Counted from the stretch's first letter, positions 46,003 through 55,572 are shown. The stretch is 64,000 nucleotides of DNA from Hyphococcus sp. (GCA_021776335.1 JAJFGB010000010.1:186001-250000), one strand, 5' to 3'. Notes: generated by a model not told the origin, from the letters alone. Translations and numbers: made by a program.

Positions 46003-47075
46003 GGGAGGTTTCGCGCCAATAACGGTCCCAATGCATTTGTCGCCGCAAGAGGAAGGCAGGGCCATAATTTAGCAAACAGTGCAAATTTTGGATTACTCGG
46101 ATTTATATTCGCCATCTTCGCTGCATTGATAAGTCGTACATGATAAGTAAGCGGCATTGGTGCACAGCCCCAAAGTTTCTTATACGCGTAAGAACCGCTG
46201 CCAATTCTGCTGCGCCCAAAATCAAAACCAAGGCGCCCGCCCGCAACCGCACGACGCATCGCCGACCAATAGGCAAAATCATAAGCGCGTGCACGCCGCG
46301 CCGCCGGGCTAGCGCCGACATAATAGGGAAGCACAACATCGCGAAAACAAAAACTCAAAAGCGCGGCAACTGAGACGCCATGATACTCGACTATGGCGAT
46401 CTCAATATCTTCTCGAAAAGCACCCATCAATCCCTGCAAAAACCGCTTGGGAAAGACCGGCGTGCCAAGCTGTCGCAGAGACTGCGCATAAAGCCCATAA
46501 AATTCATCGGCATCACCATCATAACGTATCAACAGATCGCCGCTTCGTTCAGCGGCGATCGTTTTACGAACTTCCGCCCGGCGTTTACGCGGAATAGCAT
46601 TCAGGTGCTCAGACTCGCTGACCGGCAGCGCCATCTTAAATCCGGCATAAATACCAGTCTTTGCCAACCAGTCATCGGTGGTTGAAAAATCTGTACGGCA
46701 CTCAATGTATTTAACACCGGCGCCCTCACCGATCGAAACCGCTTCTGACAACAATACCTTCAATGCGGTTTCATCATCCGCAAGCGGTCCGCCGCCGACA
46801 GTAAAAGGCGTCGAAATCAGTGACCGACCCAGAAGCGGCGCCTTGACATCAACAAGCGGCAAAACGCCTACAGTCCGTCCATCTCGTCGCGCGGTCAAAT
46901 AGAGCGCATCATACCCGTAGGTCGACTGAACAACCTCTCCCCATGACGACAAATGAAAGAAAGATCCGCCTGCATGGGCGCGCACATATGCATCCCATGA
47001 TACAGGATCAGACGCCTTGCCGATTGCCACCTCTATCGTCGTCACATTTTGAATCTGTGTTGGCGCCGCACTCAT
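45999..47075 (-). CDS. XrtA/PEP-CTERM-associated FemAB-like protein (TIGR03019-like)
   Basis: 358 residues with a GNAT-type fold as in FemAB aminoacyltransferases: WDAYVRAHAGGSFFHLSSWGEVV at the N-terminus, PRKRRAEVRKTIAAERSGDL and YYVGASPAARRARAYDFAYWSAMRRAVAGG in the second half. This form is regularly found in exosortase-linked polysaccharide loci; its substrate is unknown. The ATG overlaps the deacetylase stop (ATGA). Confidence 0.87.
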   Translation of the reverse strand: MSAAPTQIQNVTTIEVAIGKASDPVSWDAYVRAHAGGSFFHLSSWGEVVQSTYGYDALYLTARRDGRTVGVLPLVDVKAPLLGRSLISTPFTVGGGPLADDETALKVLLSEAVSIGEGAGVKYIECRTDFSTTDDWLAKTGIYAGFKMALPVSESEHLNAIPRKRRAEVRKTIAAERSGDLLIRYDGDADEFYGLYAQSLRQLGTPVFPKRFLQGLMGAFREDIEIAIVEYHGVSVAALLSFCFRDVVLPYYVGASPAARRARAYDFAYWSAMRRAVAGGRLGFDFGRSRIGSGSYAYKKLWGCAPMPLTYHVRLINAAKMANINPSNPKFALFAKLWPCLPLAATNALGPLLARNLP

Positions 47076-47950
47076 GCCGACGCCCGCAACCCGAGCGCAT
47101 CATCAATCCGGCGCCATTGAAACGCGCTGAGCATTCTGGAAAGCTTGCCGGGCATCGCCTCAATGTTGAGATAGTGGCGCATTTTTGATTTCAACGATGC
47201 GCTGCGTATACGGGGTTGACCTGTATCAATCTCCCAGGGGTGGAAATAAAAAATCGCAGGACCGTTGAGAGACGCGGCGGCTCGTTTCATCAACGCCTTT
47301 GACAGCGGGACAGGACTGACGCGAAACCGACCACCGCCCGCACAACTAATCCGTTTCCCCAATATGTCGACGGTCGCCACCGGCGCCTCGATAAAATTAT
47401 CGCCGTCGATCGGCTGGTGACAATCTCTGCGCCCGCAAGGATCACCATAGTGGTCATGGGCGACAGGATGAGAACTTGAAGAATACAAATGCCCGGCTTC
47501 CGCTAATACGTCATGAGCCCAGGGCGTCGTGCTATCAATGGAAAACCCCGCGGCGCGGTAGCCCATCACCGCGACGCCACCGATATCCTCGAGGAGCTTT
47601 TTTGTTTTCAGCACGTCTTCTCGAAAGGCGGCGCTGGTCTGTTGAGTGACTTTGGTATGATCAAACCCGTGGCTCGCCACTTCATGGCCCCGCGCAACGA
47701 TATCTCGAACAAGCGACGGATCGCGCTCGGCAACCCAGCCAAGAATAAAAAAAGTCGCTTTAACGTTGTGCTTGTCAAACAGATCAAGACACCGCCGTGT
47801 CGACGCGCCCACCCGCAGTGGAAAATCATCCCAGGCGTTGCGTGAAATCACCTTGGAGAACGCCCAAACCTGAAAATAATCCTCTACGTCGACGGAAAGC
47901 GCGAACTTCCGATCCGCGTCTGCTGCTTTCCCGTATGATGCGTCAGCCAA
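47072..47950 (-). CDS. XrtA-associated polysaccharide deacetylase (TIGR03006/DUF3473-like)
   Basis: About 292 residues. NodB-type deacetylase: ALSVDVEDYFQVWAFS carries the catalytic/metal Asp pair, ATFFILGWVAERDPSLVRDIVARGHEVASHGFDH the His-x3-His metal motif, and YRAAGFSIDSTTPWAHDVLAEAG the third motif; the C-terminal part (FYFHPWEIDTGQPR) is DUF3473. It removes acetyl groups from a polysaccharide. The TTG at 47950 fits the family N-terminus and has GCGGGA upstream; no ATG is in frame until far upstream inside the ATPase gene. Confidence 0.87.
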   Translation of the reverse strand: MADASYGKAADADRKFALSVDVEDYFQVWAFSKVISRNAWDDFPLRVGASTRRCLDLFDKHNVKATFFILGWVAERDPSLVRDIVARGHEVASHGFDHTKVTQQTSAAFREDVLKTKKLLEDIGGVAVMGYRAAGFSIDSTTPWAHDVLAEAGHLYSSSSHPVAHDHYGDPCGRRDCHQPIDGDNFIEAPVATVDILGKRISCAGGGRFRVSPVPLSKALMKRAAASLNGPAIFYFHPWEIDTGQPRIRSASLKSKMRHYLNIEAMPGKLSRMLSAFQWRRIDDALGLRASA

Positions 47951-47972
47951 GTCGATTTCCCGCCAGATGACT

Positions 47973-49382
47973 CTACTGCCAAGAGTCGCGAATTTCCCGA
48001 AGCAACGTCTCGGCGCGCGAGAGGCTATCAACAATTTCGGTGCGATTGTTGAGGCGGCGCTTGTCGATGTCCGACATTTTCTTGCGTAACCGCAACAAAC
48101 TAGCATGTGCCTGTCTCAATTCATCGCGCGTATCATTGAGAGAGCGATTAACCGTTTTCCGCCATTGCGGCGCACTAGTTTGAGATGCCCGGAGGTCTCG
48201 CGCCATTTGAGCGATACTGCTCATGGATGTCGTTTCACCATCGCCAGGTGGCGACTTGGCGGGCTCTTTCAGCATTGGTAATTTCGTGTCATTCGTCACC
48301 GCTGCAATTGCAGACGCGACATCGCTAAGCGTCGCTTCATGGCGAGGTTGATCCATGTCTTCGTGCGCGCCCTCGCTCCGGCGACTTGCTCGAAGGCGGT
48401 CAAAGACACTCGATGAGGAAACCGGCGGCGCCATCAGCGACACATCAGTTTGCGGCAACCGCGGCGTATCATCGCCGGGATCTTCGCTATTGGCTGGCGC
48501 CAATACATTTTCTTCTTCATCAAGAGACTTCACCAACGGCATAATGCCCGGCTTCACGCCATTGGGCGCCAGTTTTTCTTCGCGCAGCTCCGATAAAACG
48601 ATATTAACAATCTCCCGCGTGACCTCATGTCGCTTTTCCAGGAAGCAATAAAGCATCAAGCGATTGCATAGAGTATTCACACGGCGAGGCAGCCCGCTGG
48701 TCTCAGCAAAAATGGCCGCGAAAGCTTCCTCTGAAAACCCCGGGTCTTCCTGCCAGTCAGCGACGGACAGCCGATGCAGAATATATTCCCTTGTTTCGTC
48801 TTCAGACAGACTTTCCAAGTGATAGGAAGCAATGACACGCTGGCGAAGCTGCTCCATTTTCGGAGACTCAATCGTATTGCGAAACTCCGGCTGCCCCACG
48901 AGGAAAACCTGGAAAAGTGGCGTGCCATCGTAATCCATATTCGACAGCATTCGAAGCTCCTCCAGTGTTTCATGGGGCAGGTTTTGCGCCTCATCCATCA
49001 CAAGAAGCACGCGGCGACCTGAATTGAGCTGGTCGAACAAAAAATCTTCAAAGGCCGCCAGTTGCCCCGCCCGGCCGGGAGCTTCCGGTTCAACACGGAA
49101 AGCGGATAGAATATGTCCGAGTAATTCGTCCGATTTGACATTCGACGTTAAAAGATGCGCCGCGGCGACCTCGGAACCGTTCAGTTGATCCAGCAAATGG
49201 CCAATCAACATAGATTTTCCGGCGCCAATCGGTCCCGTAATCACAATGAAGCCCTCGGCCTGTTTCAGGCCGTAATGGAGATATGCCATTGCCTTATTGT
49301 GACTGCGGCTGCCAAAAAAGAACCGTGGATCGGGGCTCAGCTTAAATGGCGCACCGGATAAACCGAAATACTCTTCATACAT
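47973..49382 (-). CDS. XrtA-associated AAA ATPase (TIGR03015-like, ExeA-related)
   Basis: 469 residues. MYEEYFGLSGAPFKLSPDPRFFF is the usual start of this family; Walker A is ITGPIGAGKSML (about residues 49-60), Walker B RRVLLVMDEAQNLP, sensor region VFLVGQPEF and GLPRRVNTLCNRLML. The last 170 residues are a low-complexity linker and a short coiled coil. It resembles ExeA/general secretion ATPases and may power assembly or placing of the export machine. Adjacent outer-membrane gene starts at the same base pair. Confidence 0.88.
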   Translation of the reverse strand: MYEEYFGLSGAPFKLSPDPRFFFGSRSHNKAMAYLHYGLKQAEGFIVITGPIGAGKSMLIGHLLDQLNGSEVAAAHLLTSNVKSDELLGHILSAFRVEPEAPGRAGQLAAFEDFLFDQLNSGRRVLLVMDEAQNLPHETLEELRMLSNMDYDGTPLFQVFLVGQPEFRNTIESPKMEQLRQRVIASYHLESLSEDETREYILHRLSVADWQEDPGFSEEAFAAIFAETSGLPRRVNTLCNRLMLYCFLEKRHEVTREIVNIVLSELREEKLAPNGVKPGIMPLVKSLDEEENVLAPANSEDPGDDTPRLPQTDVSLMAPPVSSSSVFDRLRASRRSEGAHEDMDQPRHEATLSDVASAIAAVTNDTKLPMLKEPAKSPPGDGETTSMSSIAQMARDLRASQTSAPQWRKTVNRSLNDTRDELRQAHASLLRLRKKMSDIDKRRLNNRTEIVDSLSRAETLLREIRDSWQ

Positions 49383-51076
49383 TACTGTAGGTCCAAACTT
49401 ACACCGACCATTACTGTATTTTCACCATACTCGAGCCCGACATTCTCGGAAAATCGCTCGGCGTGCGACACTTCGAGAAAAGCGGACACATTTTTGAAGA
49501 TGCTATATGAGCCGCCGATGCGGCCAATAACCGTCGTCGTCTCGCCATTACTGGCGGCAAGCACAGCACAATCGGCAACCGCATCAAACAAAGGATCCGT
49601 AGGATCAAATCCGAAAATCAAAGGGTTTGCCTCACACGTGGCAGTGTCAACTGTTGTATCAGCGCGGCGCACATCAAGGTTTCCATATCCGTTCATGCGA
49701 CGTGACAACGTCCGTCGCAACCGAATTCCCGCGCCGAGTGTATTTGATTGCCGAAACCCGAAATCATCATCTCTATACGTTCCATCTATCGTGACCAACG
49801 ACCTTCCGAAACTGCCCCTGACTGAGACACGAACAGAATCTGACACAGCAACACCGGTTGTCTGCGCCGAAAAACCATTTAACCCGCGCGCAACAAAATT
49901 TGCGCTGTTTATCACGTTGCGCGGCGACAATTCGTCTCCCTGGCGCAACTTGTCAGCAAAATCCAGCGTTTGAATTTGCGTTGTTCGAAATCCTGTCGCC
50001 ACCGATTGCGAACGGGTGCGAAAACTGCGACTCGCATTCGCGGTTAAGAACAGCCGCTTCGTCAATTGATAAGAAGCATCCGCGTCGATAAAATCATCAC
50101 CGTACCGCTCACCATATTCAAAACGAATCTGCGAGCGCGGACCAGGCTGCGCTGTGAATCCCGCCCGCCAGGTCACGCCAGACAGTGCGTCATCACTGAA
50201 AAACAAAGAACTGGCGCCCTGAGTTTCGACTTCGTCATAGCCAATAGCGCCGCTCAATGCGAATTGGCGGCTGAGGGCGAATTGTGCGTCGAGATTGACT
50301 GAACCTTGTTGATAACCGAAATCCGGAAAAGGCAGTGGCGCGTCTTCTGTTGTATCGGTGCCGTAGGCCGTAAGACGAAACCGCACTGTGTCCAGCAATG
50401 CTCCACTTTGATAGCTCGCCAACACTTCGTGGGAAGTTGAATCATTTCCAGCCGTTCCAGACAGAAAATTCAACCTGGTATTTGAGTCTCCAACAAATGC
50501 TTGCGAAAAACGGTACCGCATCTCGACGGTCGATTGATTGCCAAGCTCATGATATACATATGGGCTTGCGACATATGAATGCACATTTGCGCGCTGACCG
50601 CGCCCCGCATTAATGTTTCCGGAAAATCTTGCATTATCGCCAACCAGCTGGCGCGTCGATGACCCGGACAGGTCAAAGTAAAGCCAATTATCTGCCGCCG
50701 TAAATGTGCTGGTGGCGCCAATTCTCTGATTGACGACGAAATCCGATTGATCGCTGATATATGAAAAATCAAGGTCGCCAAGGATTATCGCGGTGACCCG
50801 CTTCTTGCTGATGATTGCTCCACCCGACAATCCAGTTGAAAGAATGATATCATCATTCTTTCCGGCGCCATTTTGAAGATTAATATTGTCAGAATAAGTA
50901 ACACGGGCCGATACGCCTGCTGAATAACCCAGATAGTCCGTTCTGAGTTTCAATGGTGCATTTGTCTGCGAAACCTGCGCTGCGCCAGCGCCGACCGTCG
51001 CGCAAATAGCTGCGCTGGTTGCGGCAACAACTTTAAGCCAGCACGTGGCAAAACGGATTTTCTTATTCGGCTCCAT
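49382..51076 (-). CDS. XrtA-associated outer-membrane beta-barrel protein (TIGR03016-like)
   Basis: About 564 residues. Signal peptide (CWLKVVAATSAAICATVGAGAAQ), then a run of amphipathic strands (VSARVTYSDNINLQ, NWLYFDLSGSSTRQLVG, STVEMRYRFSQAFVG, IRFEYGERYGDDFIDADASYQL) and a barrel-like end (GLEYGENTVMVGVSLDLQ). Probably the outer-membrane port or anchor of the exopolysaccharide pathway. The ATG at 51076 has AAGGGG nine bases upstream and lies inside the 3' end of the kinase gene. A longer start at 51157 lacks these features. Confidence 0.85.
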   Translation of the reverse strand: MEPNKKIRFATCWLKVVAATSAAICATVGAGAAQVSQTNAPLKLRTDYLGYSAGVSARVTYSDNINLQNGAGKNDDIILSTGLSGGAIISKKRVTAIILGDLDFSYISDQSDFVVNQRIGATSTFTAADNWLYFDLSGSSTRQLVGDNARFSGNINAGRGQRANVHSYVASPYVYHELGNQSTVEMRYRFSQAFVGDSNTRLNFLSGTAGNDSTSHEVLASYQSGALLDTVRFRLTAYGTDTTEDAPLPFPDFGYQQGSVNLDAQFALSRQFALSGAIGYDEVETQGASSLFFSDDALSGVTWRAGFTAQPGPRSQIRFEYGERYGDDFIDADASYQLTKRLFLTANASRSFRTRSQSVATGFRTTQIQTLDFADKLRQGDELSPRNVINSANFVARGLNGFSAQTTGVAVSDSVRVSVRGSFGRSLVTIDGTYRDDDFGFRQSNTLGAGIRLRRTLSRRMNGYGNLDVRRADTTVDTATCEANPLIFGFDPTDPLFDAVADCAVLAASNGETTTVIGRIGGSYSIFKNVSAFLEVSHAERFSENVGLEYGENTVMVGVSLDLQ

Positions 51077-51965
51077 GGAGAGCACCCCTTGTTTGGCTAT
51101 GATGCGCGGCCTGATCCCCCGCGCCATCACGGCGATCATATGATTCATAAGACTCATAGTGCGATCCGCCCGAACCGATCAAACACCGATTTAGCATCAA
51201 ATTCACGTTCGGATTGGCGTCCAGCAATTCGTCGATTGCCGATGCGACAGCTGGCTCGGGTGTCGCATTTGCTTCCACCACAAAGACTATTTCATCGGCA
51301 AATTTCGAAAGAATCACCGCTTCCGCGGCAGCGAGCACCGGCGGAGCGTCAACAATAATGAGGCCCCCAGACCAGGCAGCCGATAAATCGGCCCAAAATG
51401 GTTGCGCCGCCTCGCCGGAAAAAAGCTCTGTCGCCCGCTCTACCGGCGCCCCCTCGGGCAAAACCGATAGCGGCGCCTGGGTCGCCTGCTGACAATAAGC
51501 GCCAAAATCCTGAGCTGAATCAGTCAACACATCCGAGAGCCCTGGACCGCGCGGGAGATCAAGATGGGTACGAACCCTGGGCCGCATCAAGTCAGCGTCA
51601 ACAAGCAATGTATCGATCTGATCTTCGAGAGCCAGACTGAGCGCAAGATTGACAGCGCTGTAGGTTTTGCCTTCTCCAGCGCGTGCCGATGTCACGAGGA
51701 CAATATTGCGACGCCTTTCGGCCGATCGATATGCACGCCCTTCGCCAGCCGTATTCAAATATCCGATCCGCCGCAACAGGCGCCGCTTCACAGCGCGCAA
51801 CTCCTGCGCGAGCTGCGATGATCGCGCTGCAGGGTGATAAAATCCTTGTGTCCCCAGATGGCCAAAATCAAGATTGAACGCCGCTGGTTTCGAGACGCGA
51901 CCACGCTGTCGGGATTTAGCCGGCAATGCGATGGCGCCCTGGCCCGCTTTTTCGATCACACTCAT
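51063..51965 (-). CDS. XrtA-associated tyrosine autokinase (TIGR03018-like, BY-kinase)
   Basis: 300 residues. Walker A is VTSARAGEGKTYSAVNLALSLA, Walker A' LLVDADLMRPRVRTHL, Walker B LIIVDAPP; a tyrosine cluster near the C-terminus (SHYESYESYDRRD) is the autophosphorylation site. Bacterial tyrosine kinases of this kind regulate polymer length together with a Wzz-type partner, here encoded just upstream with an ATGA overlap. Confidence 0.9.
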   Translation of the reverse strand: MSVIEKAGQGAIALPAKSRQRGRVSKPAAFNLDFGHLGTQGFYHPAARSSQLAQELRAVKRRLLRRIGYLNTAGEGRAYRSAERRRNIVLVTSARAGEGKTYSAVNLALSLALEDQIDTLLVDADLMRPRVRTHLDLPRGPGLSDVLTDSAQDFGAYCQQATQAPLSVLPEGAPVERATELFSGEAAQPFWADLSAAWSGGLIIVDAPPVLAAAEAVILSKFADEIVFVVEANATPEPAVASAIDELLDANPNVNLMLNRCLIGSGGSHYESYESYDRRDGAGDQAAHHSQTRGALHGAE

Positions 51966-53506
51966 CTGCGCGCCCCCGCCAGTGAAGCAGCGTTTTCTAG
52001 CGCCGCCGTCTCAAGGGTTAAATCCGCGGGCAATCGAAAGACGGAATAGTATGTATACAGCGCACCGACTGACGCCAAGACAGCGCATGCTGCCGCAAGT
52101 CTCATCCGATCGCGCCGACGCGCCGCAATTACTCCGGCAGAAGAAACTTCACTGACTGCGCCCAGGACTGGCAAACCAAAAGCTTCGTGCAGCTCGCTTG
52201 CCTGCGTATAACTCTTGTCAAGTAACGTCAGCACAAACGCAGCCCCAACACCGACGCCAACACTGAGCACAAGCACGCCGAAAATTAAAAAAAGCCGCGG
52301 CGGGTCGATAGGTGTTAGCGCAATTTGCGGGCGCTCAAATACCTGATATTCCACGCCGCGCCCTGCTGCGCCCAGTGATCTGGTAAGCTGCAATCGATCT
52401 CGGCGCGCAAGCAACTCTTCATATGTTTTTTGAGTTTGCTCATACTCGCGAATGATCTGCCGCAACGCCGCCTCAACAGCCGGCGCCGCGCCAACAGCAG
52501 AGTCGAGTGCGCCAAGCTCTGCACTCAATCGCTGTTCTCGATCTTGAAGAAGAACCACTGTGTCCTGCGCCACGCGCAGCTCCGACTGCAAGCGGACATA
52601 CTCCGGATTTGACGATGGCGCATTGGCGCCCACTTGCTCCAACGCCACAATGCGCGCAAGGACGCCGCGAATATCAGGATGGCTCTCTTCATACTGACTG
52701 CGCAACGCCGCCAATTCCATTTTCATCTGGTCAAGTTCATCGCCGGATGTTGAGCGAGGGGTGGCTGACAATAAATTCCGCAGCGTTAAAATGCGGCCTT
52801 TCGTGCGCTCAAACTCTTCACTAACGCGCGTTAATTCGTTTTCCTTTAACTCGCGACGGCGAATGTTGTTCTGACTGGAGAAAAGCTCGGCGGCGTTCTG
52901 GCGCCGGAACGATGCGACAGCATTTTCATTGGCGGTGAGTTTTTCCTCATATTCCTCTATCTGGAGGTTGAGCCGCCGGCGCGCCGCCTCATCTTCCGCC
53001 AGACTGGCGCCAAGATCCTGCTCGATCAGGAGATTAAGGACGGCGTCTACAACTTTTTGCGCGATCACCGGGTCGCCGTTTCTGTACGATATGACAAAAT
53101 ACATATCGCGCGGGCTTTCGATCTCAATTTGACCGGCAACCCATGTCGCAAGGGCTTCCATTTTTGCACGCCGCTCAATCGGCGATCGCGCATCAATTAT
53201 TTCGTCCATTCCCGAGCGCAGGATTATTTCTTCGACGTTGGGGCGTGTCAGGAGTTGCATTTGCATCACCTCGACACGCTGAGAATAATCGGGGCGCGCA
53301 ATGACACCGTTCAGGACCGGATCAAGGATTGTTTCGGTCTGTACATAGATATGAGCGCGAGATTCAAATTTGTCTGGCAACATCCAAACGACAAACCACC
53401 CCAGCAATGCCGCTGAACCGGCTATGGCGACGGCGATCCATCGCCGCCGCCAAATCCCGTTCAACTGGCGAAGCACCGGTTGAGGCAGATCAGAAAATTC
53501 AAACAC
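51962..53506 (-). CDS. XrtA-associated chain-length determinant protein (TIGR03007-like, Wzz)
   Basis: 514 residues: N-terminal Wzz domain with transmembrane helix (RRWIAVAIAGSAALLGWFVVWML), a long periplasmic coiled coil (about residues 170-400), a conserved LTPIDPPRLFLIFGVLVLSVGVGVGAAFVLTLLDKSY second membrane segment, and a third hydrophobic stretch near the end. It controls polysaccharide length with the downstream kinase. It starts 37 bp after the export lipoprotein gene. Confidence 0.9.
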   Translation of the reverse strand: MFEFSDLPQPVLRQLNGIWRRRWIAVAIAGSAALLGWFVVWMLPDKFESRAHIYVQTETILDPVLNGVIARPDYSQRVEVMQMQLLTRPNVEEIILRSGMDEIIDARSPIERRAKMEALATWVAGQIEIESPRDMYFVISYRNGDPVIAQKVVDAVLNLLIEQDLGASLAEDEAARRRLNLQIEEYEEKLTANENAVASFRRQNAAELFSSQNNIRRRELKENELTRVSEEFERTKGRILTLRNLLSATPRSTSGDELDQMKMELAALRSQYEESHPDIRGVLARIVALEQVGANAPSSNPEYVRLQSELRVAQDTVVLLQDREQRLSAELGALDSAVGAAPAVEAALRQIIREYEQTQKTYEELLARRDRLQLTRSLGAAGRGVEYQVFERPQIALTPIDPPRLFLIFGVLVLSVGVGVGAAFVLTLLDKSYTQASELHEAFGLPVLGAVSEVSSAGVIAARRRDRMRLAAACAVLASVGALYTYYSVFRLPADLTLETAALENAASLAGARR

Positions 53507-53543
53507 TACGCACCATTCCCCAAAATCCGGCCAAGACGTGTCG

Positions 53544-54188
53544 TTAAAACACGCTTTCCGGAATCAAAATCACATCGCCGGGCAGCACCGGCACATTCGC
53601 CGCAATTTTGCCTTTGCGTAATAGATCATCGAGGCGCAGACGGTAGGACTGGCGATCCTCACCTTTGCCCCGGATCAAAACGGCGCGATTGCCCGCAGCG
53701 AATTGGGTTAACCCGCCAACCGTCACCATCACATCAAGCACAGTCATACCGGCCTGGTAAGGCAGCGCGGTTGGTTGCTGCGCTTCACCGAGCACACGAA
53801 CTTGTTGGTCAAAAGTAGAAGAGAAGTTGCTGACGATAACCGTCACTTCAGGATTCTTTACATATTGGCGCAGTGACCGTTCGAGGTCGCCCGCCAATTG
53901 TGACGGTGTTTTGCTTGAAGCAACCATATCTTCAACAAGCGGCGTTGAAATCCGCCCGTCAGGCCGCACAGTTACGTTGGTTGAAAGCTCCGGCGCCCGC
54001 CAGACAAAAATCTCTAGCTGGTCAAGAGGGCCAATGAGATAGTCAGGCGCGGCATCAGCGGCGCCCGCAGCAGTCGACGGCGCCGCACTCAATTGTTCGC
54101 CGCCGCCCGGAAATGACGAACAGCCGGCGATAACAAACGCGGCCGCAACAACCATCACGCGTCGGCAAAATTTAGTAACGTTAATCAT
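53544..54188 (-). CDS. XrtA-associated polysaccharide export lipoprotein (TIGR03027-like, Wza/SLBB)
   Basis: About 214 residues. Lipoprotein signal with lipobox I-A-G-C ending at Cys23. Poly_export domain: YLIGPLDQLEIFVWRAPELSTNVTVRPDGRISTPLVEDM, then an SLBB-type part (VRVLGEAQQPTALPYQAGMTVLDVMVTVGGLTQFA). It forms the periplasmic/outer-membrane export channel. The ATG at 54188 has AAGGAAGAG five bases upstream. First gene of the minus-strand run of eight, behind a sigma-54-type promoter. Confidence 0.9.
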   Translation of the reverse strand: MINVTKFCRRVMVVAAAFVIAGCSSFPGGGEQLSAAPSTAAGAADAAPDYLIGPLDQLEIFVWRAPELSTNVTVRPDGRISTPLVEDMVASSKTPSQLAGDLERSLRQYVKNPEVTVIVSNFSSTFDQQVRVLGEAQQPTALPYQAGMTVLDVMVTVGGLTQFAAGNRAVLIRGKGEDRQSYRLRLDDLLRKGKIAANVPVLPGDVILIPESVF

Positions 54189-54266
54189 GATCTCTTCCTT
54201 GAAGTGTTCAAATAAGCGCCAAATTCGGCGCAATCCCGCTGTATTCCCATCGATAGTGTAATGGCA

Positions 54267-54283
54267 TCGCAAGTTCTTTGCCA
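54267..54283 (-). promoter_or_regulatory. Candidate sigma-54 promoter of the exopolysaccharide operon
   Basis: On the minus strand TGGCAAAGAACTTGCGA matches the sigma-54 -24/-12 form TGGCAC-N5-TTGCA: GG and GC are exactly 10 bases apart and only one or two consensus positions differ. The transcript would begin about 54257, giving a ~70-base leader before the export lipoprotein gene. XrtA loci often carry prsK/prsR, a sigma-54-type regulator pair, so this control is plausible. Confidence 0.6.
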
Positions 54284-54390
54284 TGCCCTCATCCCATAGG
54301 TGAGACAGCTGTTTTGCACGGTTTCGCGAAGTTTAAGGGAATCATCGCGTTGCACCCCACTCCTCCCGCGAACCCGTCGCAACAATTCAC

Positions 54391-54417
54391 TGATTCCCCG
54401 GAATCAGCAGGTGATTC
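54391..54417. promoter_or_regulatory. Inverted repeats upstream of the sigma-54 promoter (candidate activator sites)
   Basis: TGATTCC-CC-GGAATCA (54391-54406) is a perfect 7-bp inverted repeat, and its right arm makes a second one, GAATCA-N5-TGATTC (54401-54417). They lie about 110-150 bp upstream of the -24 element, the usual place for a sigma-54 activator. More TGATTC/GAATC copies occur to 54490. The rest of the 320-bp gap 54189-54508 holds no convincing gene. Confidence 0.45.
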
Positions 54418-54508
54418 GCACGTTGGCGGCGACGATTATCCCTGGTGATTCGACTGATCCGCCACGCGCCGGAATCCAACTTTCAGATTCAAAATAAACT
54501 GCTGGAAA

Positions 54509-55315
54509 TTATCGACTGCCAAGTCCGAATAGCGCAACCCGGACGGTCATCAACAAAATCACAAGGTCCATCATCGGTGAAAAGTGACGGATATAATAAA
54601 GATCATAACGCAATTTGTTTCGGGCGCCTTCGACCGATGCGGCGTATTCATACTTTACTTGCGCCCAGCCAGTAATCCCCGGCTTCACGAGATGGCGCCG
54701 ATGATAATGAGGAATTTCCTGCTCCAAAACCTCAACGAATTCCGGGCGCTCCGGGCGCGGTCCAACGAGACTCATTTCGCCCCGCAAGACGTTAATTGCC
54801 TGCGGCAATTCATCGATCCTGAATTTGCGTAGAAAGCGGCCCACCCGCGTCGCGCGATCATCATGCACAGCGGCATATTGCGGGCCTTTGCTCTCCGCAT
54901 CTACCTTCATCGATCGAAATTTTAAAACGTGAAATATACGCCCCTGATACCCAACACGCTTCTGGCGGTAGATCACCGGGCCCTCACTATCGAGCTTGAT
55001 GGCGATCACCGTCGCCAAAAGCAGCGGCGTCAGAAATATGAGGAGTAACAAACAGAAAACAAAATCAAACGCCTGTTTGGCGTCAGCCATTCCCGGTCCA
55101 TTAATCACAGCAGCCGCATCACGAAAGGCCGCTGCATCAAACCGTTCCAGACTAAGTGCGCCGTCTCGCGACGCATTCTTCGCACCGGGCTGATATGAAT
55201 CGCGATGCAGCGTTAACGCGGATTGACCATTTGCTCTGGCCAAAATCATGACGCGCCAGCTCAATGCAGCAAAAGCAGCAGCGACAGCGAAAAAAACCCC
55301 GTAGATCGGCAGCAT
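54509..55315 (-). CDS. Polyprenyl-phosphate sugar-1-phosphate transferase (bacterial sugar transferase)
   Basis: About 268 residues. One N-terminal helix ([18 protein letters not shown]), a spacer, then the PF02397 domain: [24 protein letters not shown] re-entrant helix, [63 protein letters not shown] and the end motif [11 protein letters not shown]. It starts repeat-unit synthesis by moving a sugar phosphate to undecaprenyl phosphate. The ATG at 55315 follows GGAG; a TTG at 55342 is less likely. It is shorter than WbaP-type proteins with five N-terminal helices. Confidence 0.88.
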   Translation of the reverse strand: MLPIYGVFFAVAAAFAALSWRVMILARANGQSALTLHRDSYQPGAKNASRDGALSLERFDAAAFRDAAAVINGPGMADAKQAFDFVFCLLLLIFLTPLLLATVIAIKLDSEGPVIYRQKRVGYQGRIFHVLKFRSMKVDAESKGPQYAAVHDDRATRVGRFLRKFRIDELPQAINVLRGEMSLVGPRPERPEFVEVLEQEIPHYHRRHLVKPGITGWAQVKYEYAASVEGARNKLRYDLYYIRHFSPMMDLVILLMTVRVALFGLGSR

Positions 55316-55572
55316 CCCCAGCTCCGAAATCGACTCTTTCAAAACACGCTGTTCTGGAACGCGCCGAGCCGTTTCAACATGGAACGAACCAGTGCCCCCT
55401 CGCAGAAAACGTGCCTAACAAAAGGTTAAATTCGGAGTGAGGCGCGCTGACCGGAGCGTAATATGGAAACACCCCGCCATTGTGGCGCGGTTCTTTCTTA
55501 ATCACTCACAGCGTAAATCAATATTCGGCCCGTATCGGCGCAAAATCATACGCTCAACAAGCGATCCGCCTT

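Noticed and set aside
54300-54497. Small open frames on both strands in the gap before the exopolysaccharide operon
   Set aside because: Composition is not coding-like and the region carries a promoter and repeats; no ribosome binding sites or domains.
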